From JAKFWF01 sp031374115 (GTDB lineage Bacteria > Pseudomonadota > Alphaproteobacteria > Rhizobiales > Hyphomicrobiaceae): DNA of 64,000 bases. The position numbers were made by a program, and so were the translations under genes. Every line of letters begins with the position of its first letter. The first letter of the stretch is position 1. Shown here piece after piece: positions 19,095-27,255 of this stretch. Under the pieces are notes generated by a model. The model had not been told where the DNA came from. It searched no databases and worked only from the letters and a program-made list of their open reading frames with translations. The stretch is from NCBI GenBank assembly GCA_031374115.1, contig JANMNO010000111.1:1-64000 (forward strand), written 5' to 3'.

Positions 19095-19896
19095 CTGACC
19101 ACTCCACGACAAAATCAGTGTGCTCGGACACGACCGGGCGAGATCGGCAGCGCTCGAGCGCAATTGCAAAGCGGCGCGCGCCTGGTGCAGCGGTATCGAA
19201 ATGATCATCCCCGCTAGGCCGCGGTGCCACGCGCCAGCGCGATGCAACGGCGACCGCCGGCATGCTTCCCGGCGGCGAAACCAGAACGCAAGGGCAGCGC
19301 GCCTCGGCGGCGGCAAGAGATAGGCGGCGGCACGCCGTCATGCTGGCAGCGGCCACCTCGCCCACCACCATCGACACAGATCCGGACCGCAACGCCTCTT
19401 CTAATATCCACAGTACGTCGCGAGACTTGGCGGGCGTGACGATGATCAAACGATCCGGATCAATTCCCAGCACCCGCAACCCATGACTATAGAGAGTTCC
19501 TGTTTCGTGCACGTTGTTCAGGGGTAGCGTCCACAGGATTGGACCGGCACGTTTCAAAGTCATGAGCCGGCGAACGCCGAGCAGCAGAGCAAAGACCCGG
19601 CGTGCCGCAGTTGCTGACGCCGCACCAATGAGATCGTAACCGGCATCAAACCTGATCTCATGAACGCCTGACGTATCGATGCCAGCCGGCCCCATCAATT
19701 CGTCGATTGCCGGGACACCTAGTGTCCAAGGAGCTGCTTCGAGGGAGGTTGGCGTAAAAACCACAGCGCCTTCGATTCGACCGATATGGGCCCGCAAGTT
19801 TTCGATGATTCCGTGGCGCAAACACGCATTGCTGTCATCAGGTCTCGTCTCTTGATTCATCGAACTGGGAACTGAAGGGTGATAAAAATGCTTCAT
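18982..19896 (-). CDS. imuA: ImuA, RecA-like mutasome accessory protein
   Basis: 304 aa with remote similarity to RecA/SulA. GVPAIDELMGPAGIDTSGVHEI near residues 60-80, an ATPase-like core without a clean Walker A, and LGIDPDRLIIVTPAKSRDVLWILEEAL are typical of ImuA in alphaproteobacteria. ATG candidates lie at 19896 and 19860; neither has a strong ribosome-binding site, so the start is uncertain. First gene of the SOS mutagenesis operon; a LexA box lies 25 bp upstream. Confidence 0.9.
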   Translation of the reverse strand: MKHFYHPSVPSSMNQETRPDDSNACLRHGIIENLRAHIGRIEGAVVFTPTSLEAAPWTLGVPAIDELMGPAGIDTSGVHEIRFDAGYDLIGAASATAARRVFALLLGVRRLMTLKRAGPILWTLPLNNVHETGTLYSHGLRVLGIDPDRLIIVTPAKSRDVLWILEEALRSGSVSMVVGEVAAASMTACRRLSLAAAEARCPCVLVSPPGSMPAVAVASRWRVAPRPSGDDHFDTAAPGARRFAIALERCRSRPVVSEHTDFVVEWSDGPRCFRMVAAVSDRAVTANIPRSRATWKEGSQRRIA

Positions 19897-19920
19897 TATC
19901 TATGTGGCTCTTACTTTTAT

Positions 19921-19935
19921 GTTCATTTTTTGTTC
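19921..19935 (-). promoter_or_regulatory. LexA binding site (SOS box, GTTC-N7-GTTC)
   Basis: GTTCATTTTTTGTTC exactly fits the direct-repeat GTTC-N7-GTTC recognised by alphaproteobacterial LexA. It sits 25 bp upstream of the imuA start. A related but imperfect copy (TTTC-N7-GTCA with the same ATTTTTT spacer) lies at 19945-19959, 24 bp further from imuA. This implies SOS induction of imuA-imuB-dnaE2. Confidence 0.85.
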
Positions 19936-19994
19936 TAACTTTGTTTTCATTTTTTGTCAATGCAAAGCGTCCTATCAAAATATCTCAATCGCAC

Positions 19995-20008
19995 TCACGG
20001 TACCGTGA
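19995..20008. promoter_or_regulatory. 14-bp perfect palindrome, possible operator
   Basis: TCACGGTACCGTGA is a perfect inverted repeat located between the divergent imuA and L,D-transpeptidase genes, about 195 bp before the latter. It could be a dimeric-regulator site. No family is assigned. Confidence 0.35.
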
Positions 20009-20151
20009 TCCTCTACGATCCGCATATTCCCAAGGCAAAATTGAAAACCTTAATGGTGTTGCTTTACTGCGCTATCTGCAAATCCATGCTCCTGTATACT
20101 TTCTGTTCATTATGACCGTACAGGATGTCGTAACCCCGGCACACCGCAGCG

Positions 20152-20169
20152 GTTGTCGAACGCGACAAC
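20152..20169 (+). promoter_or_regulatory. Leader hairpin upstream of the L,D-transpeptidase gene
   Basis: GTTGTCG and CGACAAC flank an AACG loop, giving a 7-bp stem ending 33 bp before the start codon. There is no T-run, so it is not a simple terminator. It may be an mRNA 5' structure or an operator. Confidence 0.35.
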
Positions 20170-20202
20170 ACGCTAAAAAGACCTTCTAAGGAGCCTCCCG
20201 CT

Positions 20203-20895
20203 ATGACCCTTCGCAACTTCGCTCGCACTGCAGCATTGATCGGTGTTGCGGCGTTCTCCGGCCTCGCAGCCGTCAGCACCACGGCTTCAGCACAAAGCTG
20301 GGACTGGGGCGGGAGCAGCATCATCGGCGGCAGCGGCCGTGAAACCGTCCGCTTCAGCCCAAGCTATAAGCCGGGCCAGCTCGTCGTGAGCTTCGGCGAC
20401 CGCCGCATCTACCATGTCGTTCGTGCCGGCGAGGCGGTCAGCTATCCGATCGCGATCCCGCGCGAGCAGAGCCGCTGGCAGGGCGTGATGTCGATCACGC
20501 AGAAGCGGGTCAATCCGTCATGGACACCGACGCCAACGATGCGCGCTGAAAACCCACGTCTTCCAATGTGGGTACCCGGCGGTCACCCAATGAACCCGCT
20601 CGGCGTTCGCGGACTCTACCTTGGCTCCAGCGCTTATCGAATCCACGGCACCGATGCGCCATGGACGATCGGTCAACCGGTCTCCAAAGGATGCATTCGT
20701 ATGTACAATCAGGATGTGATCGAGCTTTACGATCGCGTACCGGTCGGCACCAAGGTCACCGTGACGTGGCAGCGGTTCCAGGGCGGCGGCGCAATCGTAA
20801 GCAACGACGAAATCGTAAAGCCAGTGGTCCGCCGCTCGGCACAAACGCGCGCCTCGTACCGCTCGGCCCGGCCAGTCGTCTCGTCCGCCGAGTAA
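20203..20895 (+). CDS. L,D-transpeptidase (YkuD/ErfK family)
   Basis: 230 aa exported enzyme that makes 3-3 peptidoglycan cross-links or attaches proteins to the wall. Strong AAGGAG site before the ATG, then a signal peptide (MTLRNFARTAALIGVAAFSG...TASAQ). The catalytic motif is complete: His in RIHGTDAPW (about H148) and SKGCIRMYN with the Cys at about residue 164. The C-terminal tail after residue 195 is Arg/Ser-rich. A good terminator follows at 20924, so it is probably monocistronic. Hyphomicrobiales usually carry many copies of this family. Confidence 0.94.
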   Translation: MTLRNFARTAALIGVAAFSGLAAVSTTASAQSWDWGGSSIIGGSGRETVRFSPSYKPGQLVVSFGDRRIYHVVRAGEAVSYPIAIPREQSRWQGVMSITQKRVNPSWTPTPTMRAENPRLPMWVPGGHPMNPLGVRGLYLGSSAYRIHGTDAPWTIGQPVSKGCIRMYNQDVIELYDRVPVGTKVTVTWQRFQGGGAIVSNDEIVKPVVRRSAQTRASYRSARPVVSSAE

Positions 20896-20923
20896 TTGGT
20901 TACCAATGGAAGCGTTACATCAA

Positions 20924-20947
20924 GGGGGCCCAACGGCTCCCTTTTTT
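20924..20947 (+). terminator. Rho-independent terminator after the L,D-transpeptidase gene
   Basis: Stem GGGGGCC / GGCTCCC (7 pairs, one G-T) around a CAAC loop, followed by six T's, starting 29 bp after the stop codon. Confidence 0.8.
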
Positions 20948-21061
20948 GCGTCGGGCGTACCCGCTTAACGGCTTGATGATATCGCTGTTGAAGCCGCAAC
21001 GTTCCAGCTTATGATCGTTCAACAAGCGCAATGAACCTTTCGCGCAGGTGGCGCGTCTCAG

Positions 21062-21676
21062 ATGACAGCGACGGCAATGCGAGACATGGATCACCCGAGT
21101 GGGTTCAACGCGCACGCGGACGGACCAGAGGCCAAATTGATCGCAGCCATCGCTGGCGGCGATCGTCAGGCGGTCAAGCATCTTTACGGTCTGACGCATG
21201 TCCGGCTGTACCGGTATCTGGTCCGCCAGCTTCGCAACGAGGCGATCGCGGAGGAAGTTATGAACGAGGTTTATTTGGCGGTATGGCAGAATGCGGCGCG
21301 TTATGAAGCGCGCTCGGCGCCAATGACGTGGATGCTGTCGATCGCACATAACAAGGCGATCAGCACCCTGCGCAAGCGTCGCGAGACAAGCGGCGTCGAT
21401 CAGGAGGCAACCGAGCAGATTGCCGACGAGAGCGACACGCCCGAGGTGATTTCGCAGAAGCTTGACAAGGCGCAAGCCATTCGCGCCTGCGTCAACCAGT
21501 TGAGTGCCGACCACCGGTCGGTGATGGATCTTGTCTACTACCAGGAGCGCAGCGTCGCGGAAGTCGCGGAAATCATGGGCATTCCCGAGGCAACCGTTAA
21601 GACGCGCATGTTCTACGCCCGCAAAAAACTTTCCGAGCTGCTGCTGGCAGCCGGTGTCGACCGAGGATGGCCGTGA
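21062..21676 (+). CDS. ECF-type RNA polymerase sigma factor
   Basis: 204 aa. Region 2 reads LIAAIAGGDRQAVKHLYGLT, then LRNEAIAEEVMNEVYLAVWQ and MTWMLSIAHNKAISTLRKRR. Region 4 carries a helix-turn-helix (SVAEVAEIMGIPEATVKTRM, then FYARKKL). AGGTGG sits about 10 bases before the ATG. The stop overlaps the anti-sigma gene start (TGATG), and the anti-sigma gene overlaps a subtilase gene, forming a three-gene operon. It is expected to direct transcription of its own operon, but I could not assign a promoter sequence with confidence. Confidence 0.92.
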   Translation: MTATAMRDMDHPSGFNAHADGPEAKLIAAIAGGDRQAVKHLYGLTHVRLYRYLVRQLRNEAIAEEVMNEVYLAVWQNAARYEARSAPMTWMLSIAHNKAISTLRKRRETSGVDQEATEQIADESDTPEVISQKLDKAQAIRACVNQLSADHRSVMDLVYYQERSVAEVAEIMGIPEATVKTRMFYARKKLSELLLAAGVDRGWP

Positions 21677-22359
21677 TGAAGTCCGAACCCAATAACCGGC
21701 CGCTGAACGAGGCCGAGGAAATCGAAGCGATGCTGCCCTGGCTTGTCGCCGGGACATTGACACGCGCCGAGGCTGCCCGCGTCACGCGCTATCTTGAAAC
21801 TCACCCGGAGGCCGCCGCCCACGTCGCCCTCGCACGTGACGAGCGCGAGGCTGCGATCGCCGGCAACGAGATGATCGGCGCCCCAAGCTCAGCCAACCTC
21901 GACCGGCTGATGGCATCGGTCGCCAATAGCGCACAAGCACGCACCATCTCGGTGCCGTCACCGGCATCGGTCTGGGAGAAGGTGGCAGGCTTCATCGGCA
22001 GCTTCTCACCGAAGGCGATTGGCTTTGCCGCGGCCGCAGCAGCGCTTGTTCTGGTCGCGCAGGCAGCGACCATCGGCTTGCTCGTGAAGCGCGACCCCGG
22101 CAGCGGTTACCAGACGGCATCAGGTGGCCCCGCTGTGGCGGCAGATGGAGTACAGGCCCTCGTCGTCCTGCAGCCAGGCGTGACCGGCGGCACACTCACG
22201 GGTGCGCTGATGGAGCTCAAAGCGACGATGATCGACGGACCGAAAGCGGGCGGCATATATCGCTTGCGGATTGCATCCGACAAGGCCGACGCCGCCAGCG
22301 CCATCGCCAAGGTAAAGGCGCGCTCCGATATCTTTTCGTTCGTCGGGCTCGCACCATGA
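21676..22359 (+). CDS. Membrane anti-sigma factor
   Basis: 227 aa. The start at 21676 (TGATG overlap with the sigma gene) has GAGG at proper spacing; an ATG at 21667 is in frame but too close to that site. The N-terminal 60 residues (EEIEAMLPWLVAGTLTRAEA...) look like an anti-sigma domain without the HxxxCxxC zinc motif. One transmembrane helix follows (AIGFAAAAAALVLVAQAATI, about residues 114-133) and a periplasmic C-terminal domain of about 90 residues. It would hold the sigma factor at the membrane until a periplasmic signal is sensed. Confidence 0.85.
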   Translation: MKSEPNNRPLNEAEEIEAMLPWLVAGTLTRAEAARVTRYLETHPEAAAHVALARDEREAAIAGNEMIGAPSSANLDRLMASVANSAQARTISVPSPASVWEKVAGFIGSFSPKAIGFAAAAAALVLVAQAATIGLLVKRDPGSGYQTASGGPAVAADGVQALVVLQPGVTGGTLTGALMELKATMIDGPKAGGIYRLRIASDKADAASAIAKVKARSDIFSFVGLAP

Positions 22360-24059
22360 AAAGATATCGCCTCGTCTTGCGTCAGTCAGCTGCACTCGTC
22401 AGTGCGATCTCGATCGTAGTGGCACCGATGTGTGAGGCATTCGCCAGACGGGGCGAGAGCGATCGGTTCGGTGGCGGCTCATCTGGCGGCAATGCCGCTA
22501 AAACAGGAACTGATATGGCGGTGCGCGTAAGCGCGTCAGGCAGTGCCGAAAAATCAAACTCGAGGCGGACGGGGCCAGGTCAAACCCCGGCGCGAAACCG
22601 GCGGGTGGCGGTCCCGCCCAAGGCACCACCGAAAGATCCACCGCCTAAGCCGCCGGCGACGACGAAGCCACCGCGTGAGCAGCCGCCAAAACCTCCCAAG
22701 CGCCCGAAGCCGCCGCGTGAGAGGCCACCGCGCGAGACGACGCCTAAGCCGCCGCGCCGGCCGCCGATCATCGTCATCCCACAGCCGCCGATGATCAACC
22801 CGCCAACGGTCAGCACAATTGTACCGCCGGACCTCAGACCGGGCCGGCCGAACCTGCCGCCGCTGCCGCCTCAGTTCACGCCGCGACCCCGCCGTGCACC
22901 GTTGGCAGTCCCGCCAGCACTCGACCTCGTGCGGTCGCGCGATGCCGAGATCATCATGGCCGTCGATGACACGCTAAGCGATGGCGACACGATCGTTCTC
23001 GGCCAAGGGCTGACGTTGAACGTCGAGGTGCAGTACCGCTCGTCCCTGCTCGGCGCCAAGATCGTGCGGCTGCGCATCCCCGATAATCGCCAGCGCGACC
23101 AAGTCATCGCGACCGTCATCCAGGCCGTCGGTGCCGACCCGCGCATTCTCGCGATCCAGCCAAACTTCGTGTTCGAGGCAAGCCAAAGTGCGACGCCGGC
23201 GACGCTCGGCCCACCGCCGCTGCCGCAGTACGCGACCGAGAAAGTGCGCCTTACAGAAGCGCATCGCACTTCGCTTGGCCGCAATGTCCGCATCGCCGTC
23301 ATCGACACCGGCATGGACGGCGCGCATCCCGAACTCGCGGGCGCCGTTGCCGAAAGTTTCGACGCGATCGGCGAAGGTCCAGTCGAGATCGAGGCGCACG
23401 GCACCGCGATCGCTGGCATTGTCGCGGCGCGCCAGCAGATGCGCGGCATGGCGCCGGACGCGCGCGTACTCGCGGTCCGCTCGTTTTCAGGCGGCGCTGG
23501 CACAGCAGGCGTTCGGCGTAAACCGGAAGCCACCACCCTGTCGCTGATCAAAGGCCTCGATTGGGCGGCGGCTAATGCTGCGCGCATCGTCAACATGAGC
23601 TTTGCCGGGCCGAAGGATCCGCTGTTGCAAGCGACGATCGAGGCGGCGCAAGCGCGTGGGTTGATCATGGTGGCGGCGGCCGGCAACGGTGGACCATCGG
23701 CATCCTCGGCCTATCCGGCAGCGTTCGACCAGGTGATTGCCGTTACCGCATCCGACAGCGACGATCAGCTCTACGACAAGGCCAACCGTGGCAGTTATAT
23801 TACCGTTGCAGCGCCCGGAGTGGATATCCTGGCGCTCGCGCCGGAGGCTGCCTACGAGATGTCGTCTGGCACATCGCTTGCCGCAGCGCACGTGTCCGGC
23901 ATCATCGCATTGATGCTAGAACGCAAGCCGACGCTCACCATCGAGACCGTACGCGCGATTCTCAGCAGCACCGCCCGCGACCCCGACCGAACGGCCGCCG
24001 CTCGCGGTTTAGGCGCGGGCATCGTCGACGCCGCAAGGGCGGTGGCGGCCGTCGAGTAG
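22356..24059 (+). CDS. Exported subtilisin-like serine peptidase (S8) with proline-rich linker
   Basis: 567 aa. ATGA overlap with the anti-sigma gene. Signal peptide in the first 30 residues, then a Gly/Ser segment and a long Pro/Lys/Arg-rich linker (about residues 78-190, repeats of PPK and PPRE), a propeptide-like region, and a complete catalytic domain: Asp in IAVIDTGMDGAHPELAG (about D317), His in EAHGTAIAGIVA (about H348), Ser in SSGTSLAAAHVSG (about S507). The linker suggests reach through or attachment to the cell wall. Operon position suggests it is either the output of the sigma factor or part of its activation. Confidence 0.93.
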   Translation: MKRYRLVLRQSAALVSAISIVVAPMCEAFARRGESDRFGGGSSGGNAAKTGTDMAVRVSASGSAEKSNSRRTGPGQTPARNRRVAVPPKAPPKDPPPKPPATTKPPREQPPKPPKRPKPPRERPPRETTPKPPRRPPIIVIPQPPMINPPTVSTIVPPDLRPGRPNLPPLPPQFTPRPRRAPLAVPPALDLVRSRDAEIIMAVDDTLSDGDTIVLGQGLTLNVEVQYRSSLLGAKIVRLRIPDNRQRDQVIATVIQAVGADPRILAIQPNFVFEASQSATPATLGPPPLPQYATEKVRLTEAHRTSLGRNVRIAVIDTGMDGAHPELAGAVAESFDAIGEGPVEIEAHGTAIAGIVAARQQMRGMAPDARVLAVRSFSGGAGTAGVRRKPEATTLSLIKGLDWAAANAARIVNMSFAGPKDPLLQATIEAAQARGLIMVAAAGNGGPSASSAYPAAFDQVIAVTASDSDDQLYDKANRGSYITVAAPGVDILALAPEAAYEMSSGTSLAAAHVSGIIALMLERKPTLTIETVRAILSSTARDPDRTAAARGLGAGIVDAARAVAAVE

Positions 24060-24141
24060 TGCATGGCCAGTGGTGCTCGCCAACACCTTCCTCGCCCGGC
24101 AGCGCGATGCGCTCCAGGGTATGCGGCACTTCGGTCGAACC

Positions 24142-24160
24142 CCCGGACGAAAAGTCCGGG
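24142..24160. other. Hairpin between convergent genes
   Basis: CCCGGAC and GTCCGGG flank a GAAAA loop (7-bp stem), between the subtilase and atp12 stop codons. No T-run on either strand, so a terminator role is only possible. Confidence 0.3.
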
Positions 24161-24261
24161 AAGCGGGACGGCGATCAGCCGACGGGTAAAGGTTGCCTTC
24201 ATCGCGTCCGGCGTGTTTCAGATCGACCGTCCGCGCGAGCTGTGTTCAACCAGCGAATTGC

Positions 24262-25014
24262 TCAAAGCAACGCCAACAGCCGGCCGGCGGCTTCCATGTC
24301 GCGCCAGCGGGTAGCGCGGCGGTGCTCGGCTTCGAAATCGGTGCCCCACTTTTCGATCTGGTAATCCTCGTCGATGTGCGCGGCCGTCCAAGTTGCCCTG
24401 ACCGTCAGCAAACCCTCAGCGTGTGCGAGAGCCAGCAGCGCCGAACCGGTTAGGGTCGTCATCACGTGCAGGGCGGACAACTCGAACGCGTTTCTGCCGT
24501 TGAGCTTTTCGGCGAACCTTTCCAGCGTCGTTGGCGGCTGAGTGACGTGCACCACGCCCTCGGTCAGGATTAAGCGGCGGCCGATCCACTTTTCGGCCCA
24601 AACAATAATCGGGTCCCAGGATTTAGCTTGACGCTCGACCAACGCTGCGGGGCCGGCCGCGCGATAGCACAACAGATCGGTGCCGGCGTATTGCACGACT
24701 TCGGCGGCAACTTGCCGTTCGCGCCCGGTGACGCCGTCGATGGCGGTGTTGACCAATCGCGTCAACGGCATCCGCGCCGGGTTGATTTCGGTTTCTTGGC
24801 GAGCCCATTCGGCGGCCATCGCCTCGGCGAGTGGCAGGGTTGCTACCTGCAGGAATGCCTTCTTCGGGGTGCGCACCGGACGGCCATCGAGCAGCACCGC
24901 AAACGCGCCATTGCGAGCCTCCGCCGTCGCCGCCTTGTAGAAGCGCTTCGCTAACGGCTGGCGCATGGTGTCCTTGATCACGCCCGGAATCGGCGGATCG
25001 GAAGGCTCCGTCAT
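24262..25014 (-). CDS. ATP12 family F1-ATPase assembly chaperone
   Basis: 250 aa. Homologue of mitochondrial Atp12, which binds the F1 alpha subunit before assembly; bacterial members are largely alphaproteobacterial. Recognised by KRFYKAATAEARNGAFAVLL, DGRPVRTPKKAFLQVAT, LAEAMAAEWARQETEINPA, MPLTRLVNTAIDGV and SWDPIIVWAEKWIG. Its start overlaps the HAD phosphatase stop by 4 nt. Cytoplasmic. Confidence 0.93.
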   Translation of the reverse strand: MTEPSDPPIPGVIKDTMRQPLAKRFYKAATAEARNGAFAVLLDGRPVRTPKKAFLQVATLPLAEAMAAEWARQETEINPARMPLTRLVNTAIDGVTGRERQVAAEVVQYAGTDLLCYRAAGPAALVERQAKSWDPIIVWAEKWIGRRLILTEGVVHVTQPPTTLERFAEKLNGRNAFELSALHVMTTLTGSALLALAHAEGLLTVRATWTAAHIDEDYQIEKWGTDFEAEHRRATRWRDMEAAGRLLALL

Positions 25015-25688
25015 GGTTGGAACTCCGGTGACAGCAACCGGTCGATGACAGGGATCAGGTCGCCATAGCCGTGCACGATTTCGTGCGCACCGGCCAGCTT
25101 GAGCTCATCAACTGCGTGATAGCCCCAGCCGACACCGATGCTGGCGACGTCGGCATTGCGCGCCATCTCCATGTCGAACGAGGTGTCGCCGATCATTACC
25201 GTCGAGGCCGCGGTGGCGCCGGCCTCCTGAATGGCAGACACGATCATCGAGGGATGGGGTTTCGAGGGGTGCGTGTCGGCGGTCTGGATCGTGACGAAAT
25301 GGGGGTGAAGCTCCATGCGATCGAAAAGCGCCGCCACTCCGCGCCGCGACTTGCCGGTGGCAACGCCAAGCACCGTATCGCCGCGGCTGCTCAATTGGCG
25401 GATGACTTCGAGCGCGCCGGGATAAAGCGGTTCGTGATTCGACGCGTCGCGCCGCAGAACGCCGAACGCATCCTTGTAGGACTGCGCGACCTGACCGACG
25501 AAACGTACGTCGGCGTCCGGGATCAAGCGGCTGACGGCCTCGTTCAGCGACAGACCGACGATCGACAACGTCATCTCCCGTGGGAGAACCTTGAGGCCGT
25601 GCACGCCAAATGCGCTGTCCATCGCCGACACGATGAGGTGCTGGCTATCGACGAGGGTGCCGTCGCAGTCGAAGATGACGAGGTTCAT
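25011..25688 (-). CDS. HAD-family hydrolase, phosphoglycolate phosphatase-like
   Basis: 225 aa. The start at 25688 follows AGGGA; the frame opens at 25712 without a site. HAD motif I VIFDCDGTLVDSQ, motif II VATGKSRRGV and motif IV MIGDTSFDMEMARNA are all present. The substrate is a small phosphorylated metabolite, not specified by the sequence. Overlaps atp12 (ATGA), a pairing conserved in many alphaproteobacteria. Confidence 0.9.
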   Translation of the reverse strand: MNLVIFDCDGTLVDSQHLIVSAMDSAFGVHGLKVLPREMTLSIVGLSLNEAVSRLIPDADVRFVGQVAQSYKDAFGVLRRDASNHEPLYPGALEVIRQLSSRGDTVLGVATGKSRRGVAALFDRMELHPHFVTIQTADTHPSKPHPSMIVSAIQEAGATAASTVMIGDTSFDMEMARNADVASIGVGWGYHAVDELKLAGAHEIVHGYGDLIPVIDRLLSPEFQP

Positions 25689-25726
25689 CGCGATCCCTAG
25701 ATCATGATCCATTTATAATTCATATT

Positions 25727-25796
25727 GATCATGCTCTAGCCCTTTCTTGTCGCGCTTCTTATCGGAAAACCGCTTGACACTTTTCCGGAAGCGCTA
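25727..25796. repeat. Intergenic palindromic repeat of the Rhizobiales type
   Basis: Contains GATCATGCTCTAG at one end and ATCGGAAAACCGCTTGACAC plus TTTTCCGGAAGCGCTAG at the other. This word order (GATCATGCTCTAG, then the GGAAAACCG and TTTTCCGGA arms) is a mosaic intergenic repeat I recognise as widespread in rhizobial genomes. It lies between the HAD and pseudouridine synthase genes and its last bases include the stop codon of the latter (25794-25796). Confidence 0.7.
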
Positions 25797-26789
25797 GTCC
25801 GCGTCCGTGTCGAACCGGTTGGCGTCGAGACCGAGCATATCCCAGGCGTGCTTCATGTGGGGAGAGAGCGCCGCGGTCACGTCGATGCGCTTCTGGCCGT
25901 CCGGATGCGGCAGGATTAAGCGGCGGGCGTGCAAGTGCAGCTTCTGCTCGATGCCGCTGTCGACCAGCACGTCGCACCCTTCGTACTTGTTGTCACCGAC
26001 GATCGGGCAGCCGATCATCGCCATGTGCGCGCGCAGCTGATGCTGGCGGCCCGTCACCGGCTTGAGCGATACCCACGAGGCGACGTGCCCGACGCGGTCG
26101 ATCACCGAGTAGTGCGTGGTCGCGTGCATCGCAACGTCCTGCTCGCCCGGCAGCGCCTTGCGCACGCGATCGCCATCGGGACCTTCGGCCTTGACGAGCG
26201 CCGCCTCGATCCTGCCCTGCGGCGGTTTCGGAGTGCCTTTGACCAAAGCCCAATAGGTCTTGGCGACCGAACGGGTCTGGAAGATCTTACCGAGCTTGCT
26301 CGCGGCATCGCGGGTCTTGGCGACCAGCAAAATACCGGTGGTGTCACGATCGAGGCGATGCACCAGGCGTGGCCGGTCGCCGAACCGGTCGGCCATGCCG
26401 GCGAGCAATCCGTCGATATGCCGCGTCGTGCCGGTGCCGCCTTGCACAGCGATGCCAAATGGCTTGTTGAGGATCAACACGTGGTCATCCTCGAAAATGA
26501 TCATCTGTTCGATGGTGTCGCGATCGCCCTTTGATACGGCTGAGCCGGTTCTGACGGGCGCGCCGGCCTTCGGAGGCAGACGCACGACCTTGGGCACGCG
26601 AATTTGCATGCCGGGCTCGAGCCGGTCGCCCGATTGCACGCGCCGGCTGTCGATCCGCACTTGGCCAGACCGCAGCAGCTTCTGCAGATAGACGTGGCTG
26701 ACGCCGGGAAAGTGAGCCTTGAACCAACGATCGAGACGCAAGCCTGCCTCGTCCGGTTTGACCGAGATGGTTTCGACGGGATCGCTCAT
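25794..26789 (-). CDS. rluC: RluC/RluD-family 23S rRNA pseudouridine synthase
   Basis: 331 aa. Converts specific uridines of 23S rRNA to pseudouridine. Start at 26789 (MSDPVETISVKPDEAGLRLD), overlapping crcB by 4 nt; the frame from 26825 is discarded. S4 RNA-binding domain at residues 10-70 (RLDRWFKAHFPGVSHVYLQK), then the catalytic motif RLVHRLDRDTTGILLVAKT with the nucleophile at about D147, and SLKPVTGRQHQLRAHMAMIG. The C paralogue is more likely than D from overall look, but positions modified cannot be told. Confidence 0.9.
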   Translation of the reverse strand: MSDPVETISVKPDEAGLRLDRWFKAHFPGVSHVYLQKLLRSGQVRIDSRRVQSGDRLEPGMQIRVPKVVRLPPKAGAPVRTGSAVSKGDRDTIEQMIIFEDDHVLILNKPFGIAVQGGTGTTRHIDGLLAGMADRFGDRPRLVHRLDRDTTGILLVAKTRDAASKLGKIFQTRSVAKTYWALVKGTPKPPQGRIEAALVKAEGPDGDRVRKALPGEQDVAMHATTHYSVIDRVGHVASWVSLKPVTGRQHQLRAHMAMIGCPIVGDNKYEGCDVLVDSGIEQKLHLHARRLILPHPDGQKRIDVTAALSPHMKHAWDMLGLDANRFDTDAD

Positions 26790-27166
26790 GCGAGCACCGC
26801 GCGCGCGAGGCTGAGGCCCGCACAAAGACCCAAAATCGAGAACATGACCGAACCACCGATATAGAGGGCGGCCGACGACATGTCGCCGCGTTGCATAAGG
26901 TTGACGGCATCCAGCGAGAACGCCGAAAACGTCGTGAAGCCACCGAGGATGCCGGTCGCGAGGAACGTGCGCAGCTCGATCGAGCCGTTGAAACGCAACG
27001 CCAACGCCTCGATCAGCACGCCCATGATCAGCGAACCCGCAACATTGACGAACAGCGTCGACCAGGGGAAGGACGGCCCCAGCCAGCGGCCAAAGCCAAC
27101 GTTGACGAGGTGCCGCGCGCCAGCGCCTATGGCGCCACCCACGGTCGCCAGCATGAGCAGGCGCAT
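26786..27166 (-). CDS. crcB: Fluoride ion channel CrcB (Fluc)
   Basis: 126 aa, four membrane helices. Dual-topology dimeric channel that lets fluoride leave the cell. Family marks: GGAIGAGARHLVNVGFGRWL, FPWSTLFVNVAGSLIMG and TGILGGFTTFSAFSLDAVNL. AAGGAT precedes the ATG at 27166; the much longer frame to 28021 is a shadow of the permease gene. Stop overlaps the rluC start. A fluoride riboswitch was looked for upstream and not convincingly found. Confidence 0.94.
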   Translation of the reverse strand: MRLLMLATVGGAIGAGARHLVNVGFGRWLGPSFPWSTLFVNVAGSLIMGVLIEALALRFNGSIELRTFLATGILGGFTTFSAFSLDAVNLMQRGDMSSAALYIGGSVMFSILGLCAGLSLARAVLA

Positions 27167-27255
27167 GGTATCATCCTTTGCGGTTCTGTGCCGGGTATAA
27201 CCGCCATCGGCCACAAATCGCAAGGCTGCGTGTGCGTTTGCCGTTCGGACCACGC

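Larger units (their letters stand above)
19897..20202. other. Divergent intergenic region between imuA and the L,D-transpeptidase gene
   Basis: 306 bp, strongly AT-rich near imuA. It carries the LexA box (19921-19935) with a degraded second copy, a 14-bp perfect palindrome (19995-20008), and a 7-bp-stem hairpin (20152-20169) in the leader of the transpeptidase gene. No gene is evident. Confidence 0.6.

Noticed and set aside
22871..23686. 271-residue minus-strand frame inside the subtilase gene
   Set aside because: High-GC shadow of the S8 coding frame with compositional bias only.
27167..27212. Possible fluoride riboswitch before crcB (minus strand: GATGG..., AACCGC, GATGATACC)
   Set aside because: Some words resemble the crcB motif, but the first loop is too long and its pseudoknot partner (GGTAT-type) is missing; a covariance-model search would be decisive.
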